NCBI GenBank assembly: GCA_011033025.1
Contig: WFMF01000015.1
Coordinates: 186,001 to 250,000 of the forward strand
From: Beroe forskalii
Taxonomy: Eukaryota > Ctenophora > Nuda > Beroida > Beroidae
Reading direction: 5' to 3'
Length of the DNA: 64,000 nt
Shown here one piece after another: positions 1 to 11,983 of this stretch. Position 1 is the stretch's first letter. Every line of letters begins with the position of its first letter. The notes under the pieces are model-generated. The model was not told the origin of the DNA, searched no databases, and was given only the letters and a program-made list of their open reading frames with translations. The position numbers and the translations under genes were made by a program.

Positions 1-960
1 GAAATTCGTTTCTGAGGAAAGAAATTCGTTTCTGAGGAAATAAATGCGTTTCTGTTGCCAGACGTTGCCTGCTCGGCCCCATATATTTTTTCAAAATTAA
101 ATCCTGACTCTGCCAGGCAACGTTTCTGAGGAAAGAAATGCGTTTCTGAGGAAAGAAATGCGTTTCGGAGGAAAGAAATGCGTTTCGGAGGAAAGAAATG
201 CGTTTCTTAGGAAAGAAATGCGTTTCTGAGGAAAGAAATGCGTTTCTGAGGAAAAAAAAATGCGTTTTTGAGGAAAGAAATGCGTTTCAGGTTTCTCAGA
301 AACGCATTTCTTTTCTCAGAAACACTTTTCTTTTCACATTGCCAGAAACTTTCTGAGAAAAGAAATGCGTTTCTGGTTTCTGAGAAAACGTGTCAAAATT
401 ATTCTTTTCAAATTTCAGAAACGCATTTCTTTTTGCACTTGCAGAAACGCAATTCTTGATTTCTTTCCAGAAACGCATTTTTGTCAGAAACGCACTTCTT
501 GTCGCAGAAATAAGAAACGCTCAAACGCGTTTCTTTTCAGAAACGTAATACGTTTCTGAAAAGCTGAGCGTTTTCTGAACGAAGACCGTTCTGACAAAAC
601 GTTCTGGAAAGAAATCAAGCCGCCACATATTGCTTTTCAGAAACGCATCGACGGGCGATGTCCGTCCCTTTGCGTCCGGAAGGCGCAAAGTGACGTCCAA
701 ATGTGGAACGCCGCGCGCGCGAGGGTAGGGTAACATCTTCCTAAGCCCGCATAGGTTGTCTGACGTCGTGGCGTGGCGGCGCGCTTCGCGCGCAGAAATC
801 GACAACGCCTGACAGCGCATAGGTGTACGCGCGGCGCTTCCCAGGGAAGCGCGCAGTGAACAGGGATATACGTGTTTAGCAAGGTAACATCCTACGAAGA
901 AACGCATTGCTTTTCAGAAACGCATTTCTTTTCAGAAACGCATATTTCAGGATATTATCA
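1..960. repeat. 20 bp minisatellite in both orientations, with GC-rich insert
   Basis: The unit TTTCTGAGGAAAGAAATGCG repeats head to tail from about 1 to 290 (with an AT-rich interruption at 60-120). It then appears in the opposite orientation (AGAAACGCATTTCTTTTC) at about 296-560 and 895-945. Between 640 and 890 lies a GC-rich segment with GCGCGCG runs and the string GGGTAACATC. The same strings recur at about 42,860-43,330 and 46,250-46,720, so this is a dispersed repeat and not a gene. Short ORFs here are repeat translations. Confidence 0.85.
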
Positions 961-2021
961 CGAACGCTGTGCATGTCTCGTTGCAATGATGTTTGATTTC
1001 GCGCGTGGCTAAAATTTCATTTCATGTAATTTTTGTTACGTTTGCAGTTTGTTAATCCTGCGTACGCGTTTGCCTACTTATGAATACGCTGCTTCTTTGA
1101 TATGAATATTGGTCAATTTTTTTTCTCCTACTCCGAGATGATCATTGATCAGTCCTCATGAATCATGATTTAATGATTTACACTTTTTATTGAAATTGGT
1201 TCAAAATATTTCTTCGAAAAGAACTTCATCGATTCTTTTTCACTTGCTAGTCCCGTAACTCCGCCAAATTGCCTCGATTAATTTCTTATCGCAACAATTG
1301 GATCATTTTTGGGGCCCGAAATTTCACGATTTCAAATTGAAATAACTGTCAAATCGACCAAAATTTCCACTTAAAACTGAAGACGTCCCCATTTGACCGA
1401 ATACCCCCTCCCCCTATTTCCGCAAACGTCTGCATTTGTCAGACCCCCCTCATTACTGACATCCTTCATGGATGGCCCATTATGAAGTTCTGATAGTCGC
1501 AGGAGCGAATGACTGATGTTCTGATAATTACCACCCGATCAGAACATAGAATTCACTCACTCTACTTTCTAGCCGGCCCATTGGCTGAATTCTGCCTCAC
1601 GTGTAAACTTATATGCTTTCTGAAAGGAAGAAATCGTACATAAACTGCTGGCAAGGAGAATAATATGCGGGCTGTGGCGCGCGCACGTGCAACGCGAATA
1701 CTGCTCTCTGATTGGTTCAAAGTTGGCATACTACATTGGAGAATTGTCAAATGCACATTGATTAAATATTACATAACAAACTTCTCTAAAATTTGTTTCC
1801 TCAATATATCGATCTGTCAAAATTCATGCCTTGACCCTTCAAACAGGAAAAATACAACTGACAACGAAAATCTGATTGGTTGTTAGCATGGTTACCACAG
1901 TAGAGGTAGTAACATAACCCCAGATTACGAATTTCCTGGGCGCTTCCAGAACTTGTCCATCGCCAACCCACCTTAATGCCTTTTTGGGAAGGAAAAAGTC
2001 AATCATTCGCTGAGAAAAGTT
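961..2021. other. Intergenic, no gene seen
   Basis: AT-rich sequence without a convincing ORF, splice-bounded exon or RNA gene. All open frames are short and show no recognisable domain. Confidence 0.6.
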
Positions 2022-2093
2022 TGACCCCGACGTGATTTGAACACGCAACCTTCTGATCTGGAGTCAGACGCGCTACCGTTGCGCCACGGAGTC
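2022..2093 (-). tRNA. tRNA-Trp (anticodon CCA)
   Basis: Read on the minus strand the 72 nt fold as a complete cloverleaf. Acceptor GACTCCG pairs with CGGGGTC (one T-G pair) plus discriminator A. The D arm is GCGC-AACGGTA-GCGC, the anticodon loop CTCCAGA with CCA, and the T loop TTCAAAT. There is no intron. A short T run (TTTT) follows on the minus strand, as expected for a polymerase III stop. The internal A and B boxes are intact, so the gene could be functional. Confidence 0.95.
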
Positions 2094-2321
2094 ATGATAT
2101 GGTGTTAAAGTGTTGGTGATATATTTCAGTCAGTCCTTCTCTCCGAGTTGATGTTGAAAGTTTATGTATTGATTTTTGCGATGGGTCGATTGAAGAGTAA
2201 TTACGGCAAATTTTATTAGGGCTCCTGCACTGAAAATAAGGCTTTATCAGAAAAAAGTGAAGAATTTTGATACCAGCGTTAAAAAACATTCGAAAAAATA
2301 ATTTGTTCGCTGAGAAAAATT
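2094..2321. other. Spacer between two tRNA-Trp genes
   Basis: No gene seen. About 15 bases just downstream of each tRNA (TTCGCTGAGAAAA) match between the two copies, so the pair arose by local duplication including flank. Confidence 0.5.
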
Positions 2322-2393
2322 TGACCCCGACGTGATTTGAACACGCAACCTTCTGATCTGGAGTCAGACGCGCTACCGTTGCGCCACGGAGTC
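2322..2393 (-). tRNA. tRNA-Trp (anticodon CCA), second copy
   Basis: Identical over 72 nt to the copy at 2022-2093, on the same strand and 300 bp away. A T5 run follows the 3' end on the minus strand. All cloverleaf stems are intact. Confidence 0.95.
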
Positions 2394-2492
2394 ATATCAA
2401 GTGATAAATTTCAAAGGTATTCATATGAAATCATTTCAAACTGATTTTTTTGTTATCCGAGCATTTCTTGAAATTAGTATGAGCACTGTATT

Positions 2493-3047
2493 CAACCCCG
2501 GAACGCGAGGTAGCGCTGCTGCTAGTTGTTTGTGCGCAGTTTTGCGAAACGCAGCAATTCTGCAACAATATTGCCCGATTTCATAGGCTAAACTTCAGAT
2601 AGAGTAATTTTGAAGGTGGCCATTCGATAGAGCACAGCATAGGGAGTTCAGTGGTGAAGAGATCATTTGAATACGCCTTTCATGTCAGAAGTTATGATCA
2701 ATAACACCTCGCGGCAGAAAACGAGGTTTTCCAGTAGTGGTGTGTTCAACGATTCATTGTGAAGCTCAGGAACATGATATCGAAAATCTATGATCAACTA
2801 ACAATGTAGAATTTTATCCTCTATCGATTCTGGAAGGTCCCAAGTCTCTATCTTCAAAAATGTGGATTTCTATAAAAAGAAACCATGAGATGGTGTAAAA
2901 AAGTACATTACTGTCTACGAATGAGGTACCGCTGCTCTGTAGGTACCGCTGCTCCATTGCGCGCGTGATTCGACAGCGCAAATCAAGTTCCCAGTTTATT
3001 TCTGTGTGAGCTCGTGCGTGAGCTTTTCCCGTTACCTATTTTGCATA
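2493..3047. repeat. Left outer arm of a large inverted repeat
   Basis: This segment is the reverse complement, with modest divergence, of 9311-9871. Landmarks shared in inverted order are GCGAGGTAGCGCTGCTG, GGCCATTCGATAG, AACATGATATCGAAAATC and TACCGCTGCTCCATTGCGCG. The arm is separated from the inner arm at 5682 by a 2.6 kb block that has no counterpart on the right side. Confidence 0.85.
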
Positions 3048-3348
3048 GCTTTAGCCTTCCTTTCAACATTTACACGTGACTTTTTTGATTAAATCATGCT
3101 GTGTACTAGTTCAGTATAGACATTTAACTGATGTACTATTTTGGTACCTGCAAAATAACATTTTGACTAAACTATAGTGACTAACTATAGTAAATGAAGA
3201 AGGTGACGCTTGAGTATTCATTCAATATTTTGATTACAATCTAGAAATGCTTTAAATGTGTTTATGGGCGCTGTGTCATTTATTGTGTATAGGATTCGCA
3301 TCTTTTGTGTGTTTTTGTAATTGGGCACGTGTGAAGGGGTACATGATT

Positions 3349-3426
3349 ATGGGTATCGAGATTACCAAGGCTACGATAATACAGTTCTGACTATATTATC
3401 TAAGCCTTGGTATTCTTGATACCCAT
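3349..3426. repeat. Imperfect hairpin
   Basis: ATGGGTATC...ACCAAGGCT at the left pairs with AGCCTTGGTATTC...GATACCCAT at the right around a loop of about 25 nt. Probably a small fold-back element. Confidence 0.6.
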
Positions 3427-3954
3427 AAGCGATAGCAGAACAACTCGTATTGCAAATCATCTAAAGATGATTTGAACACAATAAGGGACCCTATACACAG
3501 ATACGAATGCCAACCACGTAGGTACCGACACAAAGTCTAGCGTAAATACTAAATAGGTACACCGACACGAACCCAATACCCAATTACTAAATTATAATTA
3601 AAAGGTGTTATATTAATTAAAACCCGTCAATTGGATGTATGATCAATCGGAAGAAATAAAAAAAATAAAAGTTTGGTAAGCCAGTACTAATTGGGTAAGC
3701 ATTGTTGACAACAGCGAAAAGTGTGGTTGACACCAGAATAAATGTTCAATGTTTACTTGAACTATAGTTGACACAAAGTATAGTAAGTTGACACCAAGTA
3801 TAGTTGACGCCAAGTATGATTGACACCAACTACCAAGTATCGTAATTTGCAGCAAGTATTGTCGACAATGTATTTATTTATTGACACCAAATTCAATGTG
3901 CCAATTTATCAATTAATTCTACATATGGCATTTTGGTACATTAACTTAATCTTA

Positions 3955-4119
3955 CAGGGTGCGCCAAAAGTCTTGACCCCTTTTACTTTTTTGATCATTC
4001 GAAAAATACAGCAGATATTTGGTTTAAATTTAGAGAAACTTTTTACAGAATCGAAATATCTGCTGTATTTTTCGAATGATCAAAAAAGTAAAAGGGGTCA
4101 AGACTTTTGGCGCACCCTG
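3955..4119. mobile_element. Palindromic Tc1/mariner-like MITE
   Basis: The 165 bp element consists of two perfect 66 bp inverted arms (3955-4020 and 4054-4119) around a 33 bp loop. It begins CAGGGTGCGCCAAAAG and ends with the exact complement, flanked on both sides by TA, the expected Tc1/mariner target duplication. There is no coding capacity. Perfect arms imply recent insertion or gene conversion. Confidence 0.85.
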
Positions 4120-4399
4120 TACAGTGTACAATACGGGATATACCGGCGGTTAGCGAGTATGGAAGCCTGGGAATAGGGGGAGACATTGTGACCCAAGTAT
4201 AACATCGACTGGTAACACGTATATGATCTTAACAGCGACACCCATATGGCCATATCATACCCATTACTCAAGCTTCCCTTACACATGGGATTACCTCTTA
4301 CCAGAGCTTCCCAAAACAGCGCTTCCCTAAATCTTGGTATTGCCTGATTTTCCGGGGCTCACCTCTATTATACAGTATACACGGTACTAGCCCAAAGTA

Positions 4400-5580
4400 G
4401 ACTCACCTCATTGCCGGGCTTCACAGTTCACCATGCCCGGCTCCACCTATATATAATCCCTGTATTTGGCTCCCCCGTATTAACTCGTAATCCCCCATAT
4501 TAACTTGGCTCCCCCAATTTCCCATATATAAACTCGGGCTCGCCCATACTAATTTGGGTTCCCCATACTAATTTGGGGTCCTCCATACAACTAATTTGGG
4601 CTCCACATATTAACTTGGGCTCCCCAATCCCCCATTACGACTTGAGCTCAGCCGTATTAATTTTGGCTCACCCATACTAATTTGGGCTCCCCATACAAAC
4701 TTCGGATCCCCAATGCAATACTATAAATTGGGCTCCCCAATCCCCCATATTGGGCTCCCCAATCCCCCATATTAATTCCCCCATATTGATTCCCCCATAC
4801 TAAATTGGTCAAATTGGAAGAACATCGATTTTCAAAAAGTGGTAACAGAAGTGGAAGCGCTATTTCTGTCTTACATCCCAACTGCAACCCTAACATTCGT
4901 GGCTAAACCTTATCCTAACCATAAACAGTTAGGTTTTGGTCGATGGTTAGGGTTATGGTTATGATTCGGAATAGGGTTCCCACCTATGCTTCCATGTTTT
5001 GAAAATCGGTGTTTTTCCAGTCTGCCCTAATTTGAGCCCAAGAATGTGGTGGAGCCCGAGTTTGTATAGAGGCCCGAGTTTGTATGGGCCCGAGTTTGTA
5101 TGGGCCCGAGTTTGTAATTGTATGGAGATCTCAAATAGTGTGGGGGATTGGGGGAGCCTCAATTAGTACGGGGGAGCCCACGTTAGTACTACGGGGAGCT
5201 TATGTTAGTGTGAGGAAGCCCAAGCTAAGGGGGAGCCTGGTATGGGTGATGCCATGTTTGAGGGTGAGCCAAGAACATCAGTGAAGCCCGAGGTTCGGTG
5301 GAGCGTGGTATGGTGAAGCCCAAGGTAAGGGTGAGTCTGGTGAGGGTGAGCCCCTGTATCGGGGTTATCCCAAGGCATTGGTAAAGCCCAAGGTTCGGTG
5401 GAGCCTGGTAAGGTGAAGCCCTGCAATAAGGTGAGTCTGGTCCGGGTTAGCCCCTGTATCGGGGTTATCCCGGCGCATTGGTGAAGCCCAACGTTAGGTG
5501 GAGCCGCGTATGGTGAAGCCCGGCAATGAGATGAGTCTTTGGGAATATTACGCATGTTAACGTATGATGATGACGTCATG
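4400..5580. repeat. Degenerate GGGCTCCCC / GAGCCTGGTATGG repeat field
   Basis: From about 4430 to 4800 the strand is packed with imperfect units of about 20-40 bp built on GGGCTCCCCATACTAATTT. From about 5035 to 5530 the complementary theme appears (GGGGAGCC, GTGGAGCCTGGTATGGTGAAGCCC). The latter is the same family as the regular 102 bp array at 52.2-52.6 kb. Open frames on both strands are by-products of the periodicity. Confidence 0.8.
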
Positions 5581-5681
5581 TTAAAACTTTGTGGGGAATG
5601 ATATGGGGATATTTATAAAAAATCCCCAAATTTCATACCTCATAAATTTTTCTCATTTAAACTGGCTAACAGGCCTCCTTA

Positions 5682-6790
5682 TAGTCAGGGACGAAATGGT
5701 CAATATATAAATCCCGTGCATATGGAGTGTTAATAAGGAGTTAGGAACGGTTTCTGGTACTTTAGACTATGCTGAATCGATCTGGACCTGCCACCAATTT
5801 TTATTTCGATGGTGACACCCATTTTGGGCCACGCCCATTTTTGGCCTGTAGATAACGAAAATGAAACAACTAAAAAACTATTTTTGACGCTACATGGCAT
5901 GTAGAGTGTCAAAATAGGGGTTTTTTGGGACGAGAAACACGATGCAATAATTGGTTTCACTCGAAAGTGTTCCTGGGATGAGATATGGTAGCCACGCCCA
6001 TTTTTGGGCATGGGTGATTACCCAAAATGGGGAAATTATTGTCATACTTTTGGTGGCATGATGGGTGTCAAAATAGGGGTTTTTGGGACGAGAAACACGA
6101 TGCAATAGTTGTTTTCAGTCAAAAGTGTTCCTGGGATGAGATATGCTAGCCACGCCCATTTTTGGCCTTGCGCGATTACCCAAAATGGGGAAATTTTATT
6201 GTCATACTTATGGTGGCATGATGGGTGTCAAAATAGGGGATTTTTGGGACGAGAAACACGATGCAATAGTTGTTTTCACTCAAAAGTGTTCCTGGGATGA
6301 GATATGGAAGCCACGCCCATTTTTGGCCATGCGCGATTGCCCAAAATGGGGGAATTATCTTGTCTTACTTTTGGTGGCATGATGGGTGTCAAAATAGGGG
6401 ATCATTGGGTCGAGAAACACGATGCAATAGTTGGTTTAACTGAAAATGTTCCTGAAGTGGGATACGTGGACCACTCTCATTTCTGTTCTCATGCGATAAC
6501 CCAACCTGGAGAATTTTGACAATCGCATGAGAACAAATGCATTTGTCATACTTTTGGCGGGATGATAGGTGTCAAAATATAATAGGTTTTTTGGGACGAG
6601 GAACACAATGAATTAGTTTGTTCTACTCATAAATGTTTCTGTGGTGAGATATCAGCGACCCTGCCCATTTTTGGCCTTATGCAATTACCAAAATTTTGAA
6701 AATTTCATAATCATACTTTTGGTGGCATTAGTGTCAAAATGTAGGTCTCTTGTTACTGTACGAGATTACGAGAAACACGATGGGGAGTCA
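5682..6790. repeat. Left inner arm with ~160 bp tandem repeats
   Basis: The arm starts with unique sequence (5682-5880), followed by about five tandem copies of a ~160 bp unit. The phrase ATGGGTGTCAAAATAGGGG recurs at about 6061, 6221 and 6382, flanked by earlier and later degenerate units. The whole segment is the reverse complement of 8470-9284 at high identity. No ORF beyond short repeat-derived frames. Confidence 0.85.
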
Positions 6791-8469
6791 ATCGTGGCAT
6801 GAGGAGCCCAATTTATATGGTGTAGCTCTGTATTAGGTGGAGCCTGGTAAGGAGTAGTCCAAAGAAAGGGTGAACGTTGTATGAATGATACCTTTTAACC
6901 GTGTTAGAGTAGGGCATTGTTGAAGCCCAGGATTAGGTAGAGTCTGGTATTGATAGCCCCAGCTGGTATGGGTTAGTCTGGCCTGGTATAGCTATAGTGG
7001 TATAGGCAATCCCGTGCATGGAAATGAGCCCGCTGCATTGGAAAAACCCAGTATTAGGATGAATCTGGTTTCGAGAAACCCAAGGTAAACAGGTAAGGGT
7101 GAGCCTGGCATGAGCAATCCCAAATATAGATCTTGAATGTAGATAAGCGAGAAGCCCATCATTGGGCGAATCTGGTACATCATACATGGTTGATCCCGTG
7201 TATAGACTGTATGAGCCCCAGCCGAATGGTGGAGCCCAGATTGAAGGTGGCAGCGAGATTATGCCTAGTGAAGGGGAAGCCTGGGTGCGGTTTAACTCTG
7301 GAATATTTAGTGATACCTGTAATCAGGAAAGTGCCAATGCATCCACAGTTGATACAAAGGCTCCCCTAGGGCCTAGTTGCCAGCCCCCTATAATGTGATC
7401 ATTGCCATGACATTTCATGACGACACTGATTTTATACTGCATATTTGCTTAGAAGCTAAGAACTGGTAAAAGTAGCATGGTACATGGCGGCTGGGATAAT
7501 ACCTGCTGGCTGTTCCTCAGTCATGATACCCTGAACCACTGATTCATATCACAATATCAATATCACAGTTCTACAGGACGTTATGGACGTTTTATTAGGT
7601 TTATTAGGCCACCTTGTGTTTCAGCTAGATGAATGGACGTGGTATAGAGCCATCTCTGCCTGATCTCCGAGTTAAATGCAAGCAAGCATGTTCAGATTGA
7701 TGTCCTCGGTTGCTGGCAGCCTGACAGGCCTGTTGGCACGTAGCTGTGTAGGTCTGTCTGATGTGAGCCTAGTTAATCTCTCGCAGTGAAATGGATCCTG
7801 ATACTCAGGCACTCCCGAGCATACCCATCGATCTAGATTAACGGCAAGCAATCAAGCATCCATGGGCGCATGACTCATTGACTCATGCTCTGAGTCTGCA
7901 TGGCTATTATTAAAGCAAATTTAGCCTTCTTACTTAAGTAATAATCAGACAGCTGACTCAAAAACCCGAGCTGATTTTCAACCAAAGCTCTCTGCTCTAG
8001 TATTATAAAATTATAACTGATAAAACAAATATTGGCGAACCAGGTCTTTGAGTCACACAGGCACACTACCCTTGAGCTACCATGCCATCCAGAAGAGAGT
8101 CATTGACTAGTGTTAGAACTCGAGGAGACTTCGGGTGATAAGAAGTCTTCTTCAATAGTGTAGTTCTAGCTATGTGGTCCCGGGCTTACCTCCATTCTGG
8201 TGTTATGAGATGGAGTCACGACCGGCTTATAACATTGTTTTTTTGTCCATAATAGCATTATGCTGTTCCGCAATTCCCAAAATATGGGTTACGACATGCC
8301 CATTGTCACATTGTCCAAATGTGCTGGAAGGCCACAAATAGCCATGGTTGTGTCACTATATCGCATCCCTGGAACATATTTGAGCTGACTGGTGGTTCAT
8401 CATGTTTTTCACCGCAAAAACTAATCTTGATACCATATAGTATGTTATGAATTTTTTCAAAATTTGGGT
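6791..8469. other. Centre of the inverted repeat, no gene seen
   Basis: 6791-7400 holds diverged GAGCCTGGTA-type repeats. 7400-8469 is single-copy-looking sequence with no ORF above about 60 residues that resembles a protein. A weak resemblance to 5S rRNA at 7640-7740 was not convincing. Confidence 0.5.
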
Positions 8470-9284
8470 TATCTGACAAGAAAAAAATGGGCAGGGTTGC
8501 CTGTATCTCATCACAAGAAAAAAATGATTGAAACCGAAGTTAGCATTGTGTTTCTTGTCTCAAAAAACTATATTTTGACACCCATCACACCAACAAATCA
8601 ACAAAAGTATAAGAATGATTTTTTCAAAATTTGGTAATCGCATGAGGCCAAAAATTGGCATGGTCCACATATCTCACTCCAGAAACACTTTTGTGTAAAA
8701 CCAACTATTGCATCGTGTTCCTCGTCCCAAAAATCCACTATTCTGACACCCATCATGCCACCATAAGTATGACAATAAAATTTCCCCATTTTAGGCAATC
8801 ACGCATGGCCAAAAATGGGCGTGGCTTCCATATCTCATCCCAGGAACACTTTTGACTGAAAACAACTATTGCATCGTGTTTCTCGTCCCAAAAATCCCCT
8901 ATTTTGACACCCATCATGCCACCAAAAGTATGACAATAAAATTTCCCCATTTTGGGTAATCACGCATGGCCAAAAATGGGCGTGGCTACCATATCTCATC
9001 CCAGGAACACTTTCGAGTGAAACTAATTATTGCATCGTGTTTCTCGTCCCAAAAAACCCCTATTGACACTCTACATGCCATGTAGCGTCAAAAATAGTTT
9101 TTTAGTTGTTTCATTTTCGTTATCTACAGGCCAAAAATGGGCGTGGCCCAAAATGGGTGTCACCATCGAAATAAAAATTGGTGGCAGGTCCAGATCGATT
9201 CAGCATAGTCTAAAGTACCAGAAACCGTTCCTAACTCCTTATTAACACTCCATATGCACGGGATTCCATTTGGTCCCTGACTAT
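8470..9284. repeat. Right inner arm with ~160 bp tandem repeats
   Basis: Inverted counterpart of 5682-6790. Phrases such as GCATCGTGTTTCTCGTCCCA and CCAAAAATGGGCGTGGC recur with a period of about 160 bp. The last 200 bp are nearly identical to the unique start of the left arm. Confidence 0.85.
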
Positions 9285-9310
9285 TAAACCGGAGAGGAAT
9301 AGCGAGAAAC

Positions 9311-9871
9311 CATGTAAAATCGGTAACGGACCAAACACACGCACGATCAAGTATACAGAAATACACTGGGAACTTGATTTATAGCTGTCGAATCACGCGC
9401 AATGGAGCAGCGGTACCTACAGAGCAGTTAAAATTTCATCTGTAGACAGTAATGTACTTTTTTTACACCATCTCATGGTTTTCTTTTATAGAAATCCACA
9501 TTTTTGAAGATAGAGACTTGGTACCTTCGAGAATCGATAGAGGATAAAATTCTACATTGTTAGTTGATCATAGATTTTCGATATCATGTTCCTGAGCTTC
9601 ACAATGAATCGTTGAACACGCCACTACTGGAAAAGCCTCGTTTCTGCCGCGAAGTGTTTATTGATCATAACTTCGACATGAAAGGCGTATTCAAATGATC
9701 TCTTCCACTGAACTCCCTATGGCGCTGTGTTTCTATCGAATGGCCACCTTCAAAATTACTCTATCTGAAGTTTAGCCCTATGAAATCGGGCAATATTGTT
9801 GCAGAATTGCTGCGTTTCGCAAAACTGCGCACAAACAACTAGCAGCAGCGCTACCTCGCGTTCCGGGGTTG
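9311..9871. repeat. Right outer arm of the inverted repeat
   Basis: Inverted copy of 2493-3047. Here outer and inner arms are almost contiguous (gap of about 26 bp), which suggests the 2.6 kb between the left arms is a later insertion. Confidence 0.85.
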
Positions 9872-10097
9872 GTATTCAATGATACCTTTTTTACATCAAA
9901 ATATGACTCCAGTTGCAAATAAACCCATCCGTGGCTTATTTCCAAGCGACGAATTTTGTAGACCTGTCAATTTTCATTACATTTAAAAACGAAGGAATTT
10001 CACTTTAAAGTGACTTACTTGTTACAAAAGTGACAAGTAAGATCAAAAATATTTGAGTCAACATGGCTGCTTCCATTTGTAGACCTTGCAAAAAATT

Positions 10098-10169
10098 TGA
10101 CCCCGACGTGATTTGAACACGCAACCTTCTGATCTGGAGTCAGACGCGCTACCGTTGCGCCACGGAGTC
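10098..10169 (-). tRNA. tRNA-Trp (anticodon CCA), third copy
   Basis: Identical over 72 nt to the two copies near 2 kb and on the same strand, with a T6 run after the 3' end on the minus strand. It lies just outside the right arm of the inverted repeat, as the other two lie just outside the left arm. The flanks differ from those of the other copies beyond a few bases. Confidence 0.95.
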
Positions 10170-11269
10170 ATGCTATCTCTCTGACTTAGCAGCATCATAT
10201 TGTGTGTAGCACATTGATGTGTGGTCTAGGTTGCATATTATGCATCCATGGTGATTGCAATCAATTGAGATGTTTCTATAGGAATTTCTACTTTTGTTAG
10301 ATCAAGGACAGCACTATCTACGTCACATTTTCATTACATGTATAAACTTCAATGAAATAAAATAATATGCAGTAACAGTATATCTATACATATAAACGTT
10401 TGTTACCTTAACATAATATATAACTGACATAGTACGCGAAGAAACGCTTTACGACCGTGAACGATGCTACACTGGATATATAAACCTCTTTCATTTGTTA
10501 ATGAAAAGTCGCCTTATGAGTTACGCTAGTGAAGTAGTGAAGTCTAATATTTATGTAACACGTGGCTCATTCATTACGATGCGGTCCAGGGTATCACCGG
10601 AAAAGAGAGGTTTCTTGTGCTGCTTCCAAAGGTCCATATACGAGACAGATATTCGACCTTAATATATGCAACGATTCGTTATTTCTGTATCTCCTTGTAT
10701 CTCACTTTTTAGTTCTCCATGCTTTCGTACAAAATCTGAATATTTTTCTTTTCACCACAAATTGGGCGGAAACGAATAGTTTGGTTCTTGCTAGTAAGTT
10801 TTCACTTCATATTTTTTGTTCAAAATCGATTTTTCACCGTGCCTTAGAAAATCGCGTATATCTCGATGAAAAATCGAGATAGCCCAATGATCCGTATGAT
10901 TTTCTGAAAGCTCTTTAAATTTCCAACTAACGATTTTTCAACATTTCTGAGCTATCTCTATTCCTTCTTGGTCAAAATGCGCACAAAGATGACCTATTTT
11001 CGCTAAACAAGCAAGAAAATTTCGCTAAGTTGATGACGTCATAATGACATCATAACGTCATCAGAACTCTCTTATAGCCAATTACCTACTCCTGTCTTAG
11101 ATGAACAAAACATGACCTCGATCATGTCTCTACTATTTGTGGATCTTGAGATATGGGTCAGTGAGCGCAGACTCCTTTAACATAACTTTGTTGCGCACGA
11201 ATTTTCATACAGCGCGCTGTAGATTCTAGATTAGCCACCTCGGCCATGAGCGATTTTTTCAAAATTTTT
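10170..11269. other. Intergenic, no gene seen
   Basis: A 106-residue open frame at 10,562-10,882 has no domain, no homology I recognise and biased low-complexity content. I see no supported feature. Confidence 0.5.
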
Positions 11270-11790
11270 TAGATTTTTTTTTTTTTTTTTTTTTCTTAAA
11301 TTTACTTTTTTAAACTAAAAATTTTTAAATGGTATTGTTTTTTATTTTACTTGAGTTTTATTTTGATTTTATTTTGATTTAATTTTGGTTTTACTTTTAT
11401 TTTGTTTTATTTTGATTTTACTTTCATTTTCATTTCGTTTTCATTTTATTTTCATTTTATTTTCATTTTATTTTCATTTTAAAATGGTTTTATTTTACTT
11501 TGGTTTTACTTTGGTTTTATTCTGGTTTTATTTTGATTTTACTTTTATTTTGATTTTACTTTCATTTTCATTTTGTTTTCATTTCGTTTTCATTTTATTT
11601 TCATTTTAAAATGGTTTTATTTTATTTTTGATTATTTTGATTTAATTTTTGTTTTTACTTTGATTGTATTTTATTTTGATTTTCATTTTGATTTTTTAAA
11701 ATTTTCATTTCATTTTTATTTCATTTTCATTCTATTTTCATTTCATTTTGGTTTTATTTTTATTTTATTTTGATTTGAGGTTGATTTTAC
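11270..11790. repeat. T-rich low-complexity block (TTTTATTTTGATTTTATTT-like)
   Basis: About 500 bp of pyrimidine-rich strand, starting with a poly-T run near 11,273 and continuing as irregular units such as TTTTATTTTCATTTTATTT. ORFs here (Phe, Leu and Ile only) are artefacts. Confidence 0.85.
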
Positions 11791-11983
11791 TTTGATTACA
11801 ATAAAAATTGCTTAAAAATGCCATTAGCCACCTCGGCCACCATAGATATAGTATTATAGTGTGCCAATATCATAATTTTATTTCAATAACAAAAAGAAAT
11901 AATGTGAATTGATGTTATAGTTTTTGATTTGGAATGTTAAACGAATTTCACAATTGTGTTTTTGAGAGCTTAAAATGATTTAG

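Noticed and set aside
4914-4965. TTAGGGTTATGG-like telomeric words
   Set aside because: Only two or three imperfect words; not an interstitial telomere array.
7640-7740. Weak resemblance to 5S rRNA (CCTGATCTCCGAGTTAA)
   Set aside because: Only about 17 bases look similar; the rest of the 5S fold is missing, so no RNA gene or 5S-derived SINE is claimed.
10562-10882. 106-residue ORF
   Set aside because: No domain, composition like the flanking AT-rich DNA, no splice or conservation evidence.
11385-11773. Phe/Leu-rich ORFs resembling membrane proteins
   Set aside because: They come from T-rich low-complexity DNA.
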